NCBI RefSeq assembly: GCF_900142075.1
Contig: NZ_FQZO01000007.1
Location: 1 to 64,000 of the forward strand
DNA from: Clostridium amylolyticum
GTDB lineage: Bacteria > Bacillota > Clostridia > Clostridiales > Clostridiaceae
Direction: 5' to 3'
Length of the DNA: 64,000 nucleotides
A model generated the notes under the pieces. It was not told the origin of the DNA. It did not search any database and was given only the letters and a program-made list of their open reading frames with translations. Below, in pieces: positions 34,517 to 44,128 of this stretch. Each line of letters starts with the position of its first letter. The stretch's first letter is position 1. The position numbers and the translations under genes were made by a program.

Positions 34517-36317
34517 ATGAATTTGCAAATATTTCTTCAAACTCTTCAGCTTCAATTTTTTCTTTTTCCAGTAGAGATTGAGCTACTGCATGAAGTTTTG
34601 ATATATTCTCAGTAAGTAAATTCTCAGCTTGATTGTAAGCATCATCTATGAGTTTCTTAACTTCATTGTCTATTCTAGAAGCAATTTCTTCACTGAAGTT
34701 TCTGTTTCTTCCTAGATCTCTTCCTAGGAAAACCTCGTTCTGATCAGAACCAAAGGATATTGGTCCAAGTGTATCACTCATTCCATATTCCATAATCATA
34801 GCTCTAGCAATATGACTTGCTCTATCTATGTCATTTTTAGCTCCTGTACTTATATCTCCTAATATTAGCTTTTCAGCAACTCTACCGCCAAGAAGTCCTA
34901 CCATTTCATCCTTAAGCTTGGATTTAGAAGTGTAAGATCTATCTTCCTTTGGTAAATGCATAGTGTATCCACCAGCCATACCTCTTGGAATTATGCTTAT
35001 TTGATGAACAGGATCTGCGTTTGGTAAAAGCTTCATAACTACAGCATGACCTGCCTCATGATATGCAGTGAGCTTCTTATCATGATCGCTTATAACCTTA
35101 CTTCTCTTCTCTGGTCCAGCGATAACACGAGTTATAGCTTCTTCCATTTCATCCATGCTAATAACTTTTCTGTCTCTTCTTACAGATAAAAGAGCAGCTT
35201 CATTAGCTAAGTTTTCTATATCAGCTCCAGTAAAGCCTGGTGTTCTTTTTGCAAGTATATTTAAATTAACATCTCCAGCAAGAGGTTTATTTCTAGTATG
35301 AACTTTTAATATTTCCTCTCTTCCTTTAACATCTGGCGCTCCTACTACTATCTGCCTATCAAACCTACCTGGTCTTAATAAAGCAGGGTCTAGTATATCT
35401 GGTCTATTGGTAGCAGCAATCATAATGATTCCTTCATTTACTCCGAATCCATCCATTTCAACAAGTAATTGGTTCAAAGTTTGCTCTCTTTCATCATGAC
35501 CTCCTCCAAGACCTGCTCCTCTTTGTCTACCCACGGCATCAATTTCATCTATGAAAATTATGCAAGGAGAATTCTTTTTCGCTTGGTCAAAAAGATCTCT
35601 AACCCTAGACGCTCCAACTCCAACAAACATTTCAACAAAGTCAGAACCTGAAATAGTGAAAAATGGAACTCCTGCTTCCCCTGCAATAGCTTTTGCAAGG
35701 AGGGTTTTACCCGTTCCTGGAGGACCTACTAAAAGTACTCCTTTGGGTATTCTAGCTCCCATTTCAATATATCTCTTAGGTTGTTTTAAAAAGTCTACAA
35801 TTTCTACCAGTTCAGCTTTTTCTTCATCTGCTCCGGCTACATCGTTAAATGTTACTCTCTTCTTGTCTGGTGTTGCCATTTTAGCACGACTTTTACCAAA
35901 ATTCATAACACCACGATTTCCGCCCCCGCCTTGGGACTGTTGCATAAATAAAAACCAGAATGCTAAAAGCATAACTATAAGCAATACTGTAGGTATAAGT
36001 TGAACCCAAGCTGGAACACTGGTTGGAGGAACATATACCTCTTTAACCTCTGTCTTAGGATTCTGTCCAATAAACTGAATAAATCTTTCAGGGATAACAT
36101 TAGTACTGAAACTATTCCCGTTTACTAGGGTACCTTCTACCATCATCTTATCTTCTTTAACCTGTATACTCTTTATTTCATTGTTTTGCCACTTTTGCTG
36201 GAATTCATTGAAAGGGATGGTATTACTACCTTTACCACCTTCAACCAGAACAAAGGCTGCCAAAACAACCATTACCAAAACTACAATCCAGGCCGTCACG
36301 CTTGAAAATTTTTTCAT
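34515..36317 (-). CDS. ftsH: ATP-dependent zinc metalloprotease FtsH
   Basis: Degrades membrane and regulatory proteins. The 600-residue protein has two transmembrane helices (about 7-25 and 105-125) around an extracytoplasmic domain, Walker A GPPGTGKT (198-205), Walker B IIFIDEID, the second region of homology with RPGRFDRQI, and the zinc site HEAGH (420-424). It is the last gene of the tilS-hpt-ftsH group, the same order as in B. subtilis. Confidence 0.98.
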   Translation of the reverse strand: MKKFSSVTAWIVVLVMVVLAAFVLVEGGKGSNTIPFNEFQQKWQNNEIKSIQVKEDKMMVEGTLVNGNSFSTNVIPERFIQFIGQNPKTEVKEVYVPPTSVPAWVQLIPTVLLIVMLLAFWFLFMQQSQGGGGNRGVMNFGKSRAKMATPDKKRVTFNDVAGADEEKAELVEIVDFLKQPKRYIEMGARIPKGVLLVGPPGTGKTLLAKAIAGEAGVPFFTISGSDFVEMFVGVGASRVRDLFDQAKKNSPCIIFIDEIDAVGRQRGAGLGGGHDEREQTLNQLLVEMDGFGVNEGIIMIAATNRPDILDPALLRPGRFDRQIVVGAPDVKGREEILKVHTRNKPLAGDVNLNILAKRTPGFTGADIENLANEAALLSVRRDRKVISMDEMEEAITRVIAGPEKRSKVISDHDKKLTAYHEAGHAVVMKLLPNADPVHQISIIPRGMAGGYTMHLPKEDRSYTSKSKLKDEMVGLLGGRVAEKLILGDISTGAKNDIDRASHIARAMIMEYGMSDTLGPISFGSDQNEVFLGRDLGRNRNFSEEIASRIDNEVKKLIDDAYNQAENLLTENISKLHAVAQSLLEKEKIEAEEFEEIFANS

Positions 36318-36395
36318 ATTTGGGCCCCCCCTCTTTCTAGTTACTATAAAATTCTACCATATAGGTATATCCATTACAACAATAAATAATATTAA

Positions 36396-36932
36396 TTATT
36401 TATAAATTTCTTCTTTTAAAACCCCTATAAATGGGGCATTACGGTACTTCTCAGCATAGTCAATACCATAGCCTACAATAAACTTATCAGGCACATTAAA
36501 ACCTAAGTATTTAATATCTACTGCCAACTTTCTTCTAGATGGTTTACTAAGTAGTGACACTATAGCTACACTGTTAGCTTTTCTAGCTTTTAAATACTTT
36601 AGTAGATATTTTAATGTGTTTCCTGTATCCACTATATCTTCTACAATTAATAAATCCTTGCCCTCAATATCATAATCTAAATCCTTTATTATTTTTACAA
36701 TACCTGAACTTTCAGTGGAAGTTCCATAAGAGGATACCGCCATAAAATCAAGTACACAAGGAATATCTATATACTTTATAAGATCGGAGGTAAAAACTAC
36801 TGAGCCTTTTAAAACCCCTACTACCACTAAATCCTTGTCTTTATAATCATCGCTTATTTGTTTTGCTAACTCTTTAACCTTAGATAAAATTTGCTCCTCA
36901 GTAAAAAGTATCTCCTTAAAATCTTCCCTCAT
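36396..36932 (-). CDS. hpt: Hypoxanthine phosphoribosyltransferase
   Basis: Salvages hypoxanthine and guanine to IMP and GMP. The 178-residue protein has the PRPP-binding motif VEDIVDTGNT (about 97-106), the PPi loop GVLKGSV (about 39-45) and the lid region FMAVSSYG. The start overlaps the tilS stop by four bases (ATGA), so translation is coupled. Confidence 0.97.
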   Translation of the reverse strand: MREDFKEILFTEEQILSKVKELAKQISDDYKDKDLVVVGVLKGSVVFTSDLIKYIDIPCVLDFMAVSSYGTSTESSGIVKIIKDLDYDIEGKDLLIVEDIVDTGNTLKYLLKYLKARKANSVAIVSLLSKPSRRKLAVDIKYLGFNVPDKFIVGYGIDYAEKYRNAPFIGVLKEEIYK

Positions 36933-38368
36933 TCAAAAAATGCCTCGCTTTCAAGTTTTATTTGTAGTATATTTTTTGTATTTTTATCTACTTTATATTT
37001 ATCGCTTATATTGTAACCTATTATCCAAGCTATATCATCATCAAAGCATAGTAAAGGAATGTCATTTCTTTTATCTTGAGGAACTTTTAAATCTATAAAA
37101 AGATCCTTTAACTTTTTACTTCCTTTCATACCTAGTGGTGAAAACCTGTCTCCTGCTTTTCTGTTCCTTAATAATATACTACCTTTAATTTTATCTAAAT
37201 CAAAGTATTTTGTAGTATTATTTGTTTTTAAATTTAATGATGGCTTTAACTCCAAGCGCTTAATGTTTAAATTAAGTCTAAAATCCTGTAAATAAATATT
37301 AAATCCTTCATAAAGTTTACTTTTAATATCATTAATGTTTTCTATTATATACTTTTCATTAAAAACTAATTCTCCTTTAGAATCCTTTTTAAAAAAATAT
37401 ATATCATAATATCTATTTTCAGCACATATTCCCCCTGGAAGGTTTATACTTCTTCCAGTACCTTGCTTCTGCAAAAATATAATATCATCCACATGAACCT
37501 TTTGAAAGTTAGAATGTATTCCTGAAAATTCATTGTAAGCTTTTCTTATAAGCCTACTAAGTATAGCTTTGTGAAGTTTGAAGGCATCCTTATGTATTAA
37601 AAGCCCTTCCTCATTAGCATTACAAAATATATTATAATTTATGTCCACCTGTTCTTGAATATAATCATTATCAGAATCAATAAGATAAGCTAATCTATTA
37701 AGTGTAGATATAATATTGGAATTAAAATTTTCTTCTATGTAGGGTAATAACTGAAGTCTTATTTTATTTCTATAATATATATCTTCTAAATTAGTTTTAT
37801 CTATCCTTGGGTTTAAATTATTAATTCTGCAATACTCCTCTATTTCCTCACGGCTTAAACAGAGTATAGGTCTAATAAATATCCCTTCCCTTATAGGTTT
37901 TATCCCTCTAAGGCCTTCACTTCCAGTGCCTCTCATGAACCTCATTAATATAGTTTCCGCCTGATCATTTGCGTTGTGAGCTACAGCAATCTTATGAATT
38001 TGATACTTATTTTTTATTTCATCAAAAAATTCATACCTAGCTTCTCTTCCTGCCATTTCTACAGAAATTCCTCTCTTTGCAGCCAGGGCATTAATATCCA
38101 CTCTTTTAGAAAAAAAAGGAATGTTTAATCTTCTGCATAGCTCTTCTGAATAAGCTTCATCTTTATCTGCTTCTTCTCCTCTAAGGCAATGATTTAAATG
38201 AGCTGCAAAACATTGTATATTTAACTTCTCTTGAAGATTATAAAGGATATGAATAAGACAAACAGAATCAGGCCCTCCTGACAAAGCTACCAGGACCTTT
38301 TCTCCTGATTTCAGCATGGAATGTTCGTTTATATAACTAAGAGCCTTATCAACCAAAATGCAACACAT
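36929..38368 (-). CDS. tilS: tRNA(Ile)-lysidine synthetase TilS
   Basis: Modifies C34 of the minor tRNA-Ile to lysidine so that it reads AUA. The PP-loop SGGPDS (30-35) is intact, with AHLNHCLRGEEA and VAHNANDQAETILMR following. The C-terminal ~80 residues form the TilS substrate domain (RNRKAGDRFSPLGMKGSKKLKDLF). The exact start is uncertain: the ATG at 38368 has no good ribosome binding site, and a TTG at 38356 (MVDKALSYINEH) fits the family equally well. Confidence 0.95.
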   Translation of the reverse strand: MCCILVDKALSYINEHSMLKSGEKVLVALSGGPDSVCLIHILYNLQEKLNIQCFAAHLNHCLRGEEADKDEAYSEELCRRLNIPFFSKRVDINALAAKRGISVEMAGREARYEFFDEIKNKYQIHKIAVAHNANDQAETILMRFMRGTGSEGLRGIKPIREGIFIRPILCLSREEIEEYCRINNLNPRIDKTNLEDIYYRNKIRLQLLPYIEENFNSNIISTLNRLAYLIDSDNDYIQEQVDINYNIFCNANEEGLLIHKDAFKLHKAILSRLIRKAYNEFSGIHSNFQKVHVDDIIFLQKQGTGRSINLPGGICAENRYYDIYFFKKDSKGELVFNEKYIIENINDIKSKLYEGFNIYLQDFRLNLNIKRLELKPSLNLKTNNTTKYFDLDKIKGSILLRNRKAGDRFSPLGMKGSKKLKDLFIDLKVPQDKRNDIPLLCFDDDIAWIIGYNISDKYKVDKNTKNILQIKLESEAFFE

Positions 38369-38558
38369 CCATCTATAAGAATTTGAAACTTTATAAATAT
38401 CATTAATTTTTAATTATATTATTATAACATAATAAATTGTATTTTCTACACTAAAATAATTTAATTATAAATATTCGTTAAACTATCTAAATTTAATAGC
38501 CTATTACAAAAAGATAATAGCATAAAACTATAAGTAATATAAAGTTAAAATTACATCT

Positions 38559-38603
38559 CAACAATAAATCCGGTATTTTTATAAAACACCGGATTTATTG
38601 TTG
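38559..38603 (-). terminator. Terminator after spoIIE
   Basis: A 16-base perfect stem CAACAATAAATCCGGT/ACCGGATTTATTGTTG with a loop containing TATTTTTATAAA. The T-run after the stem is weak. Confidence 0.7.
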
Positions 38604-38611
38604 AACAAATA

Positions 38612-40990
38612 TTAGTATATTCCATACACCTTAGACACCAGTATGGTCATATCATCCTTAGGCTTTCCCCCTGATAGCTCTTTTGCTTTATCTAATATTT
38701 CAACCACAAGCTCCTTGGGGTTAGCACATTTAGTCTCTTTAAGAAAGCTACATATCCAATCATTGCTAACTGCACTTTTACTGTTAACATCTAAAATACC
38801 ATCACTAATAGATATAACTATATCCCCATTTTTTAGTTTCTTTTCAATTATGTCCACATCTGGCTTATCTAAAACCCCTATGGGTAAAGTTTTTGAATTT
38901 ATTATCTCTAATTTATTTCCTCTTTTTATAAAGCTTGCAGCAGCCCCCACCTTCATAAAAACTGAATCTCCACTATAAAGATCTATGCTATTTAAGTCCA
39001 AAGTCGAAAATTTTTCTTCTTCATCAAACCTCATACTAATAATAGAATTAACGGTGTTAATAGCTGTAATACTATTAAACCCAGCCTCTTCAAACTTTTC
39101 TATAAGCTCTACAGCCGCTTTACTATCCTTGCCAGCTTCTGCTCCAGAGCCCATGCCATCGCTTATAATGGTAATATGATTTCCATCCCGCATCCTTCCG
39201 AAGCTATAACTATCACCAATATAGCTTTCACCAGTTTTACATGCAGTAGCAGCGTAGGTAGCCACATGAAATTTAGGGGTTTCTTCAAATACTACACTGC
39301 ATTTATTTGTTTCAGCATTTATCAAACAACCTTCTCCACTTATACACATAGTTTTATTTACTGCTTCGTTAATAATTGGTAGTAATTGTTTAACACAGGG
39401 TTGTCCACCACTGCAAGCTTCCATGGTGATTTTTATATTTAACCTTCCTTTTTTATCGCAATAACAAAATATATCTGAATATTTTACTTGAGCTTTACTT
39501 AAAGTCTTTATAAGAAGCTTCTCAATATCGTGGTTAAATACTACTTCTGAGTTAAAATCCTTTACTATTTCAGAAAGGGTATCTGACATGCCAGTTATTT
39601 GAGAAGAGAGCATTTTTCGCCCCTCTACTAAGCGACTTCTCCACATTTCATCTATTATATGGTTGTTTACAATATTCTCTGCCTCTTTAGTTAATGCGGT
39701 TCTCTTTATGCATTTTTTATTAATCTCCTGGGGAATAACGTAACTTTTATCATGAAAATTTTCAATAAGCTCTGAAAAGGCACTATAGGTATAGTGTAAT
39801 TCTCTTTTCCAACATATATTTCTCATGTCACAGCTGCTACATACCCTATCAGCTAAATTTTCAATAATACCACTACTTTTCCCCTTCATTAGGAGCTTCT
39901 CATTGTCCATAAAACCGTTTAAAATATTAGACATAGAATAAAGTATATCATTAAAGCTTTTAAGTCTATCCGTTAAAACTTCTTTAACCTTTGCTAAATG
40001 TGATTCATTCATTAAATTTTGTTTCTTTTCCCAATCTATTTCAAAAGAAATAGCAGAATATATCCTTTGTGGAATAATTAGAAATAATACAGAAGTTATT
40101 ATTCCTTCAATTATTTTAAAATCATTACCTAAATTAGAATACAGCTTCAATATAACGAATAAAATCATATAAGCTAAACATGTTAAATACTTGCCTGTTT
40201 CTCTAAATAATCCTGCTATTAATCCACATACTCCATAAACACTTACATATATGTTCATATTATTTGAAGAAATGCCTATAATAACTCCTGCAGCCACACC
40301 AGCTGCGGCTCCTATAGAACTTCCATTTACATAAGCCATCATTACCACTACAGTTAAAGCTATAATATTTCTTATGCTTATATCAAAAACAGCCAAGCCC
40401 CAAAGTCCCGATACAGCAATGGATATAAGTATGGCCATACTGATAATTTCTTCATTGTTAAATAGATGTTTGGTATTAATTTCTTCAAAGCAGCTAACTG
40501 CATATTTAAAAATAAAGTATATAGGTAGTATTATCACCGTTTGTATTAATGACTGTGTTAAATTTACAACTAGGCTATAATGATTTACCAAAAGATTAAA
40601 TAGTATATTTTCAAATAATATGATAGAAATTAAAAGTATAAACCTTTTATTTCTTGAAATGTTTTTCATTATATACGAGCACCCAGTAATGGAAATAACC
40701 AATAAAAGATATATAGACAACCCTTCTATGCTATTTATTAAAGTAATATACCCAATAAGAGCACCCACCCCAGCAAAGAAGGAATGCTTTATATCTTTGC
40801 ACATTACTATGGCACAAAGAAATGCTAGTCCAAAAGGCGCGCTGCTATTTATTAGCATTACCCTGCTTATGAGCAATGAAAACAACATATAACCTATTAT
40901 TCTATAAGGCGCAGTGCTTCTTTCTATCCTTTGCTCCTTTTCCTTATTTCTTGCTCTTTTATAAGTTCCTAATTCAATTCCGTATTGCAT
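38612..40990 (-). CDS. spoIIE: Stage II sporulation protein E (PP2C phosphatase)
   Basis: Dephosphorylates SpoIIAA in the forespore to release sigma-F and also helps place the polar septum. The 792-residue protein has about ten hydrophobic segments in residues 30-310, a central region with a Cys cluster CSSCDMRNICW, and a C-terminal PP2C domain (about 570-790) with the metal motifs ISDGMGSGAEA and VISISDGILD. The position next to tilS and downstream of the divIC cluster is as in B. subtilis. I found no convincing Spo0A box upstream. Confidence 0.97.
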   Translation of the reverse strand: MQYGIELGTYKRARNKEKEQRIERSTAPYRIIGYMLFSLLISRVMLINSSAPFGLAFLCAIVMCKDIKHSFFAGVGALIGYITLINSIEGLSIYLLLVISITGCSYIMKNISRNKRFILLISIILFENILFNLLVNHYSLVVNLTQSLIQTVIILPIYFIFKYAVSCFEEINTKHLFNNEEIISMAILISIAVSGLWGLAVFDISIRNIIALTVVVMMAYVNGSSIGAAAGVAAGVIIGISSNNMNIYVSVYGVCGLIAGLFRETGKYLTCLAYMILFVILKLYSNLGNDFKIIEGIITSVLFLIIPQRIYSAISFEIDWEKKQNLMNESHLAKVKEVLTDRLKSFNDILYSMSNILNGFMDNEKLLMKGKSSGIIENLADRVCSSCDMRNICWKRELHYTYSAFSELIENFHDKSYVIPQEINKKCIKRTALTKEAENIVNNHIIDEMWRSRLVEGRKMLSSQITGMSDTLSEIVKDFNSEVVFNHDIEKLLIKTLSKAQVKYSDIFCYCDKKGRLNIKITMEACSGGQPCVKQLLPIINEAVNKTMCISGEGCLINAETNKCSVVFEETPKFHVATYAATACKTGESYIGDSYSFGRMRDGNHITIISDGMGSGAEAGKDSKAAVELIEKFEEAGFNSITAINTVNSIISMRFDEEEKFSTLDLNSIDLYSGDSVFMKVGAAASFIKRGNKLEIINSKTLPIGVLDKPDVDIIEKKLKNGDIVISISDGILDVNSKSAVSNDWICSFLKETKCANPKELVVEILDKAKELSGGKPKDDMTILVSKVYGIY

Positions 40991-41182
40991 TTCTTTACCC
41001 CCTATATTATTACTAAAACTGAAAGTAAATTAATTATATCAATTATGCATGGGAATATATGTAAATATATCTGCTTTTATTTATTTTTTAATGGACATGA
41101 TGCACTATATTTTTATACTTTTACCGCTTTAAATGCCAATAAATTCAAAAACTTATAAGTAATAAAAAGACTGTATTGGAAA

Positions 41183-41383
41183 TTATCCACAAAAGCTTTT
41201 ATTGCTTTAACTGTATTCAATGGTATTTTGTGGATAACTTTTCGTATTTTGTGGGTAACTTATTTATTGTCGTTATGTAAAAAAAACCTTGATTTTATGG
41301 AGATAACTTTTTGTAATAAAAAATTTAATGTATTTTATTTTACAAGATATACTACTAATTATGTTATTAGTCATTTATCCACA
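41183..41383. promoter_or_regulatory. Cluster of DnaA boxes
   Basis: Three exact DnaA boxes TTATCCACA lie at 41183-41191 (plus), 41229-41237 (minus) and 41375-41383 (plus), with a one-base variant (TTACCCACA) at 41250-41258 (minus). The 485-base gap 40991-41475 contains nothing else that I recognise. The region is AT-rich and lies in an origin-proximal gene neighbourhood. DnaA binding is inferred. Confidence 0.65.
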
Positions 41384-41475
41384 ATATATAATTTTATATC
41401 CACGGAATGTGTTCTATTTAGCCTGTATAAGTTAATTATTTGTGCAAATAATAAGATTTATGGAGGTGATATAAA

Positions 41476-42141
41476 ATGAAAAAATTATTATACATAACTG
41501 TAAATTCAAAACCCGAAGAAGAGTCTACTAGCAAAACTGCCGGCAGAGAGTTTGTTAACAGATTTTTAGAAGCCAATGAAGACTATACTTTAGAAGAGTT
41601 AGACCTTTATAATTCAGAGATTCCTGAACTTAACCATAAACTTTTCTCAGGAAGAGCGGAGCTGGTATCTGGTGCAGCCTACGATGCACTATCAGAAAAT
41701 GAAAAGAAGCAAATAGATATAGTAAACTCCCTATGCGACCAGTTTCTTAAGGCTGATACCTATGTATTTGCAGTTCTTATGTGGAGTATAAGTTATCCTT
41801 CAAGACTTAAAAGATATATTGATTGCATAATCATAAACAATAAAACCATAAAAATATCCCCTGAAGAAGTTAAAGGCTTATTGGATAGTAAAGAGAGAAA
41901 TATGGTTTATATTCAATCCTCTGGTGGAGTATATCCTAAAATTTTTTCATCTAAATTTGATCACGGTGTAGATTATTTTCATGATATATTCAAATTCTTA
42001 GGCATAAACAAATTTGAGAAAATACTCATAGAAGGCGTAGATATGTCTTCCATAGGAAAAGACGAAGCCCTGCACAAAGCCTACAAAGATATGGACAGCA
42101 TCATCAAGAAACTTTCTCGTGAACTGGTGCTTTCCTTTTAA
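41476..42141 (+). CDS. Flavodoxin-fold NAD(P)H-dependent oxidoreductase (azoreductase-like)
   Basis: A 221-residue protein of the FMN-dependent azoreductase/NADH-quinone oxidoreductase family. The N-terminus LLYITVNSKPEEESTSKTAGREFV matches the FMN phosphate loop region, and MWSISYPSRLKRYIDCIIINNKT and VYIQSSGGVY match the isoalloxazine-binding segments. It probably reduces quinones or nitro/azo compounds in the cytoplasm. The start follows tggaggtgat. It is a single plus-strand gene between the DnaA boxes and the tRNA array. Confidence 0.85.
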   Translation: MKKLLYITVNSKPEEESTSKTAGREFVNRFLEANEDYTLEELDLYNSEIPELNHKLFSGRAELVSGAAYDALSENEKKQIDIVNSLCDQFLKADTYVFAVLMWSISYPSRLKRYIDCIIINNKTIKISPEEVKGLLDSKERNMVYIQSSGGVYPKIFSSKFDHGVDYFHDIFKFLGINKFEKILIEGVDMSSIGKDEALHKAYKDMDSIIKKLSRELVLSF

Positions 42142-42193
42142 AACATTATTTGAGTTCTCCTCAAAACTTTATCAGAACTCTTAAGCTCAGTAC

Positions 42194-42239
42194 AAAAAGA
42201 CCATGATTATAAGCTTCAGCTTATAATCATGGTCTTTTT
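42194..42239 (+). terminator. Terminator after the oxidoreductase gene
   Basis: A perfect 21-base stem AAAAAGACCATGATTATAAGC with a 4-base loop, followed by TTTTTT on the plus strand. Confidence 0.88.
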
Positions 42240-42250
42240 TAAATTTCAAT

Positions 42251-42380
42251 AGTTTTCTGACGCTCTCTAAGAAAAAGCTCTTCCATGCAAAATTACAAAT
42301 TAACAATTAAAAAAGCCCCCTAAGGGGATAATTAAAGAAACTCCCCGAGTTTCCTCCTTCATTTTAAATTCTAAATTAAA
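42251..42380 (-). repeat. Composite dispersed repeat, copy 3
   Basis: AGTTTTCTGA...AAGAAAAAGC hairpin (42251-42278), an AT-rich tail, CCCC-TAA-GGGG (42317-42327), mini-hairpin GAAACTC-CCC-GAGTTTC (42337-42353), then CCTTCATTTTAAATTCTAAATTAA. It carries the same modules as copies 1, 2 and 4 plus the AAACTC/GAGTTT module seen elsewhere. Confidence 0.6.
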
Positions 42381-42402
42381 AAAAGATGCCTAAGCATCTT
42401 TT
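42381..42402 (-). terminator. Terminator of the tRNA array
   Basis: Stem AAAAGATGC/GCATCTTTT with loop CTAA, followed on the minus strand by TTTTTTT. It lies directly after the last tRNA. Confidence 0.85.
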
Positions 42403-42408
42403 TTACTC

Positions 42409-42485
42409 TGGTAGCGGAAATAGGACTTGAACCTACGACACTTCGGGTATGAACCGAATGCTCTAGCCAGCTGAGCTATTCCGCC
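42409..42485 (-). tRNA. tRNA-Met (CAT), elongator
   Basis: Cloverleaf on the minus strand: acceptor GGCGGAA with TTCCGCT (G1-T72 wobble), D-stem GCTC, anticodon CAT in TTCATAC, T-arm GTAGG-TTCAAGT-CCTAT and encoded CCA. The variable loop differs by one base from the copy at 42814-42890. Confidence 0.93.
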
Positions 42486-42511
42486 ATAATTTTCAATTAG
42501 TTTAAGAATAA

Positions 42512-42587
<76 letters not shown>

Positions 42588-42636
42588 ATATTGGGTAAAT
42601 TACTCTTTTATAATTTAAAATTAGTCTATAAATAAA

Positions 42637-42712
<76 letters not shown>

Positions 42713-42719
42713 ACATTAT

Positions 42720-42808
42720 TGGTGCTGAAGACCGGAATCGAACCGGTACGGTGTTTTAGCACCGCAGGATTTTAAGTCCTGTGCGTCTGCCTGTTCCGCC
42801 ACTTCAGC
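42720..42808 (-). tRNA. tRNA-Leu (TAA)
   Basis: Class II tRNA with a long variable arm (GCGGTGCTAAAACACCGT). Acceptor GCTGAAG pairs with CTTCAGC, anticodon loop CTTAAAA has TAA, and the CCA end is encoded. A second identical copy lies at 42990-43078. Confidence 0.97.
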
Positions 42809-42813
42809 ATGTA

Positions 42814-42890
42814 TGGTAGCGGAAATAGGACTTGAACCTACGACCCTTCGGGTATGAACCGAATGCTCTAGCCAGCTGAGCTATTCCGCC
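42814..42890 (-). tRNA. tRNA-Met (CAT), elongator, second copy
   Basis: Same as the copy at 42409-42485 except for GGGTCG instead of GTGTCG in the variable loop region. The anticodon is CAT and the CCA end is encoded. Confidence 0.93.
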
Positions 42891-42906
42891 AAATATATAA
42901 TTTTTA

Positions 42907-42982
<76 letters not shown>

Positions 42983-42989
42983 ATATTGT

Positions 42990-43078
42990 TGGTGCTGAAG
43001 ACCGGAATCGAACCGGTACGGTGTTTTAGCACCGCAGGATTTTAAGTCCTGTGCGTCTGCCTGTTCCGCCACTTCAGC
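42990..43078 (-). tRNA. tRNA-Leu (TAA), first gene of the array
   Basis: Identical to 42720-42808, with a long variable arm, anticodon TAA and encoded CCA. It lies directly downstream of the array promoter. Confidence 0.97.
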
Positions 43079-43106
43079 ATAATCACCATCTCTGACGACA
43101 AGTTTT

Positions 43107-43135
43107 ATTATAAAACATGTTTACTATACTGTCAA
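43107..43135 (-). promoter_or_regulatory. Promoter of the tRNA array
   Basis: Perfect TTGACA (43130-43135), a 17-base spacer and perfect TATAAT (43107-43112), about 30 bases before the first tRNA-Leu. Confidence 0.88.
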
Positions 43136-43207
43136 CTAATTTTTATATAAATATTTTATGGATATTATTGGGCACTGCAATATTGCCCTTTAATTTAGTT
43201 TTATAAT

Positions 43208-43232
43208 AGCCTCTTATGAAACATAAGAGGCT
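43208..43232 (-). terminator. Hairpin after the S1-domain gene
   Basis: AGCCTCTTATG/CATAAGAGGCT with a 3-base loop, about 28 bases after the stop codon. The T-run is weak. Confidence 0.6.
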
Positions 43233-43260
43233 TAATATACCATAAATTTAAGCTTTAAAC

Positions 43261-43674
43261 TTAGCCAAAATTTCTTTTGCTATATCCTTTTCCACCCTTA
43301 AGATCTTGGTGTTTTTTAACATCTTGAAGCTTTTCTTCGCTTTCTTTCAAAAATCTAGACATTATATCTTCAAAGTTATTGGCATTGTTTGCTTTTTTAT
43401 CAGAATTCCAATCAAACTCTGCAGGCTTTACAGATTTCTTTCTAATATTTGCTTGTTTTATTGAAAGACTTATTTTGCCATTATCATCTATAGAGATGAC
43501 TTTTACCTTTACTTTATCCTGCTCTTTAAGATGCAACCTGATGTCCTTTACAAAAGAATCAGCTACTTCTGAGATATGAACTAATCCTGTTTTTCCCTCC
43601 ACTTCGACAAATGCACCAAAGTTTGTGATGTTTACCACTGTTCCTTCTAAAATGTTTCCTGCCATTAAGGTCAT
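43261..43674 (-). CDS. S1 RNA-binding domain protein, YabR-like
   Basis: A 137-residue protein with one S1 domain at residues 6-75 (GNILEGTVVNITNFGAFVEVEGKTGLVHISEVAD), then a basic, poorly conserved tail. The family includes B. subtilis YabR and general stress protein 13, which associate with ribosomes or RNA. The start is the first ATG, 12 bases after aaggagg. It lies directly downstream of divIC, as yabR does in B. subtilis. Confidence 0.92.
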   Translation of the reverse strand: MTLMAGNILEGTVVNITNFGAFVEVEGKTGLVHISEVADSFVKDIRLHLKEQDKVKVKVISIDDNGKISLSIKQANIRKKSVKPAEFDWNSDKKANNANNFEDIMSRFLKESEEKLQDVKKHQDLKGGKGYSKRNFG

Positions 43675-43732
43675 GTTAAAAAGACTCCTCCTTAAAATTT
43701 TAAATATTAATATATTATGTTATTTTGTAAAC

Positions 43733-44026
43733 TTATTTATTGTTTTCTGCCTTAGAAGGGGTATCTACAACAGATTCTTCTCCAGGCTTTACATAGCCCA
43801 ATCGTTCCCGAGCCAGCTTTTCCATGTAGGAAGGGTTAGTTTGGGAAGCTTTTACTTCTTCATTTAATTTATCATTCTTCATCTTAAGAGAATTAAGCTC
43901 TGTTTGCTTTTCCTTATATTGGCTTTTAATTCTTCTCATAGTTAACTGCTGGTTGACTACATTATAAATCAACGCTATACACATGAAGCTGATTATTAAG
44001 TTTTTGAGAGTTGTCTTTTTTCTCAT
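43733..44026 (-). CDS. divIC: Septum formation initiator, DivIC/FtsB family
   Basis: A 97-residue bitopic division protein with a short basic N-terminus, one transmembrane helix (about 8-25), a coiled coil (about 28-65) and a C-terminal ARERLGYVKPGEE segment typical of the family. It acts with FtsL and DivIB in the divisome. It lies between yabQ and the S1-domain gene, which is the conserved order. Confidence 0.92.
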   Translation of the reverse strand: MRKKTTLKNLIISFMCIALIYNVVNQQLTMRRIKSQYKEKQTELNSLKMKNDKLNEEVKASQTNPSYMEKLARERLGYVKPGEESVVDTPSKAENNK

Positions 44027-44128
44027 AACCTTATCCTCTTCCTATACTATGCACTTATTGCGTTTTTGGAGTGCATTATTATATTCTTTCTCATGTTTAT
44101 TTTAAATTGTATTTCTATTTAATTCAAG

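Noticed and set aside
40991..41100. Spo0A box upstream of spoIIE
   Set aside because: No TGTCGAA-like site close to the start. The TTGTCGTT at about 41267 is too poor a match and too far away.
41228..41479. 83-residue plus-strand reading frame across the DnaA-box region
   Set aside because: No ribosome binding site, a composition dictated by AT-rich DNA, and it overlaps the start of the oxidoreductase gene.
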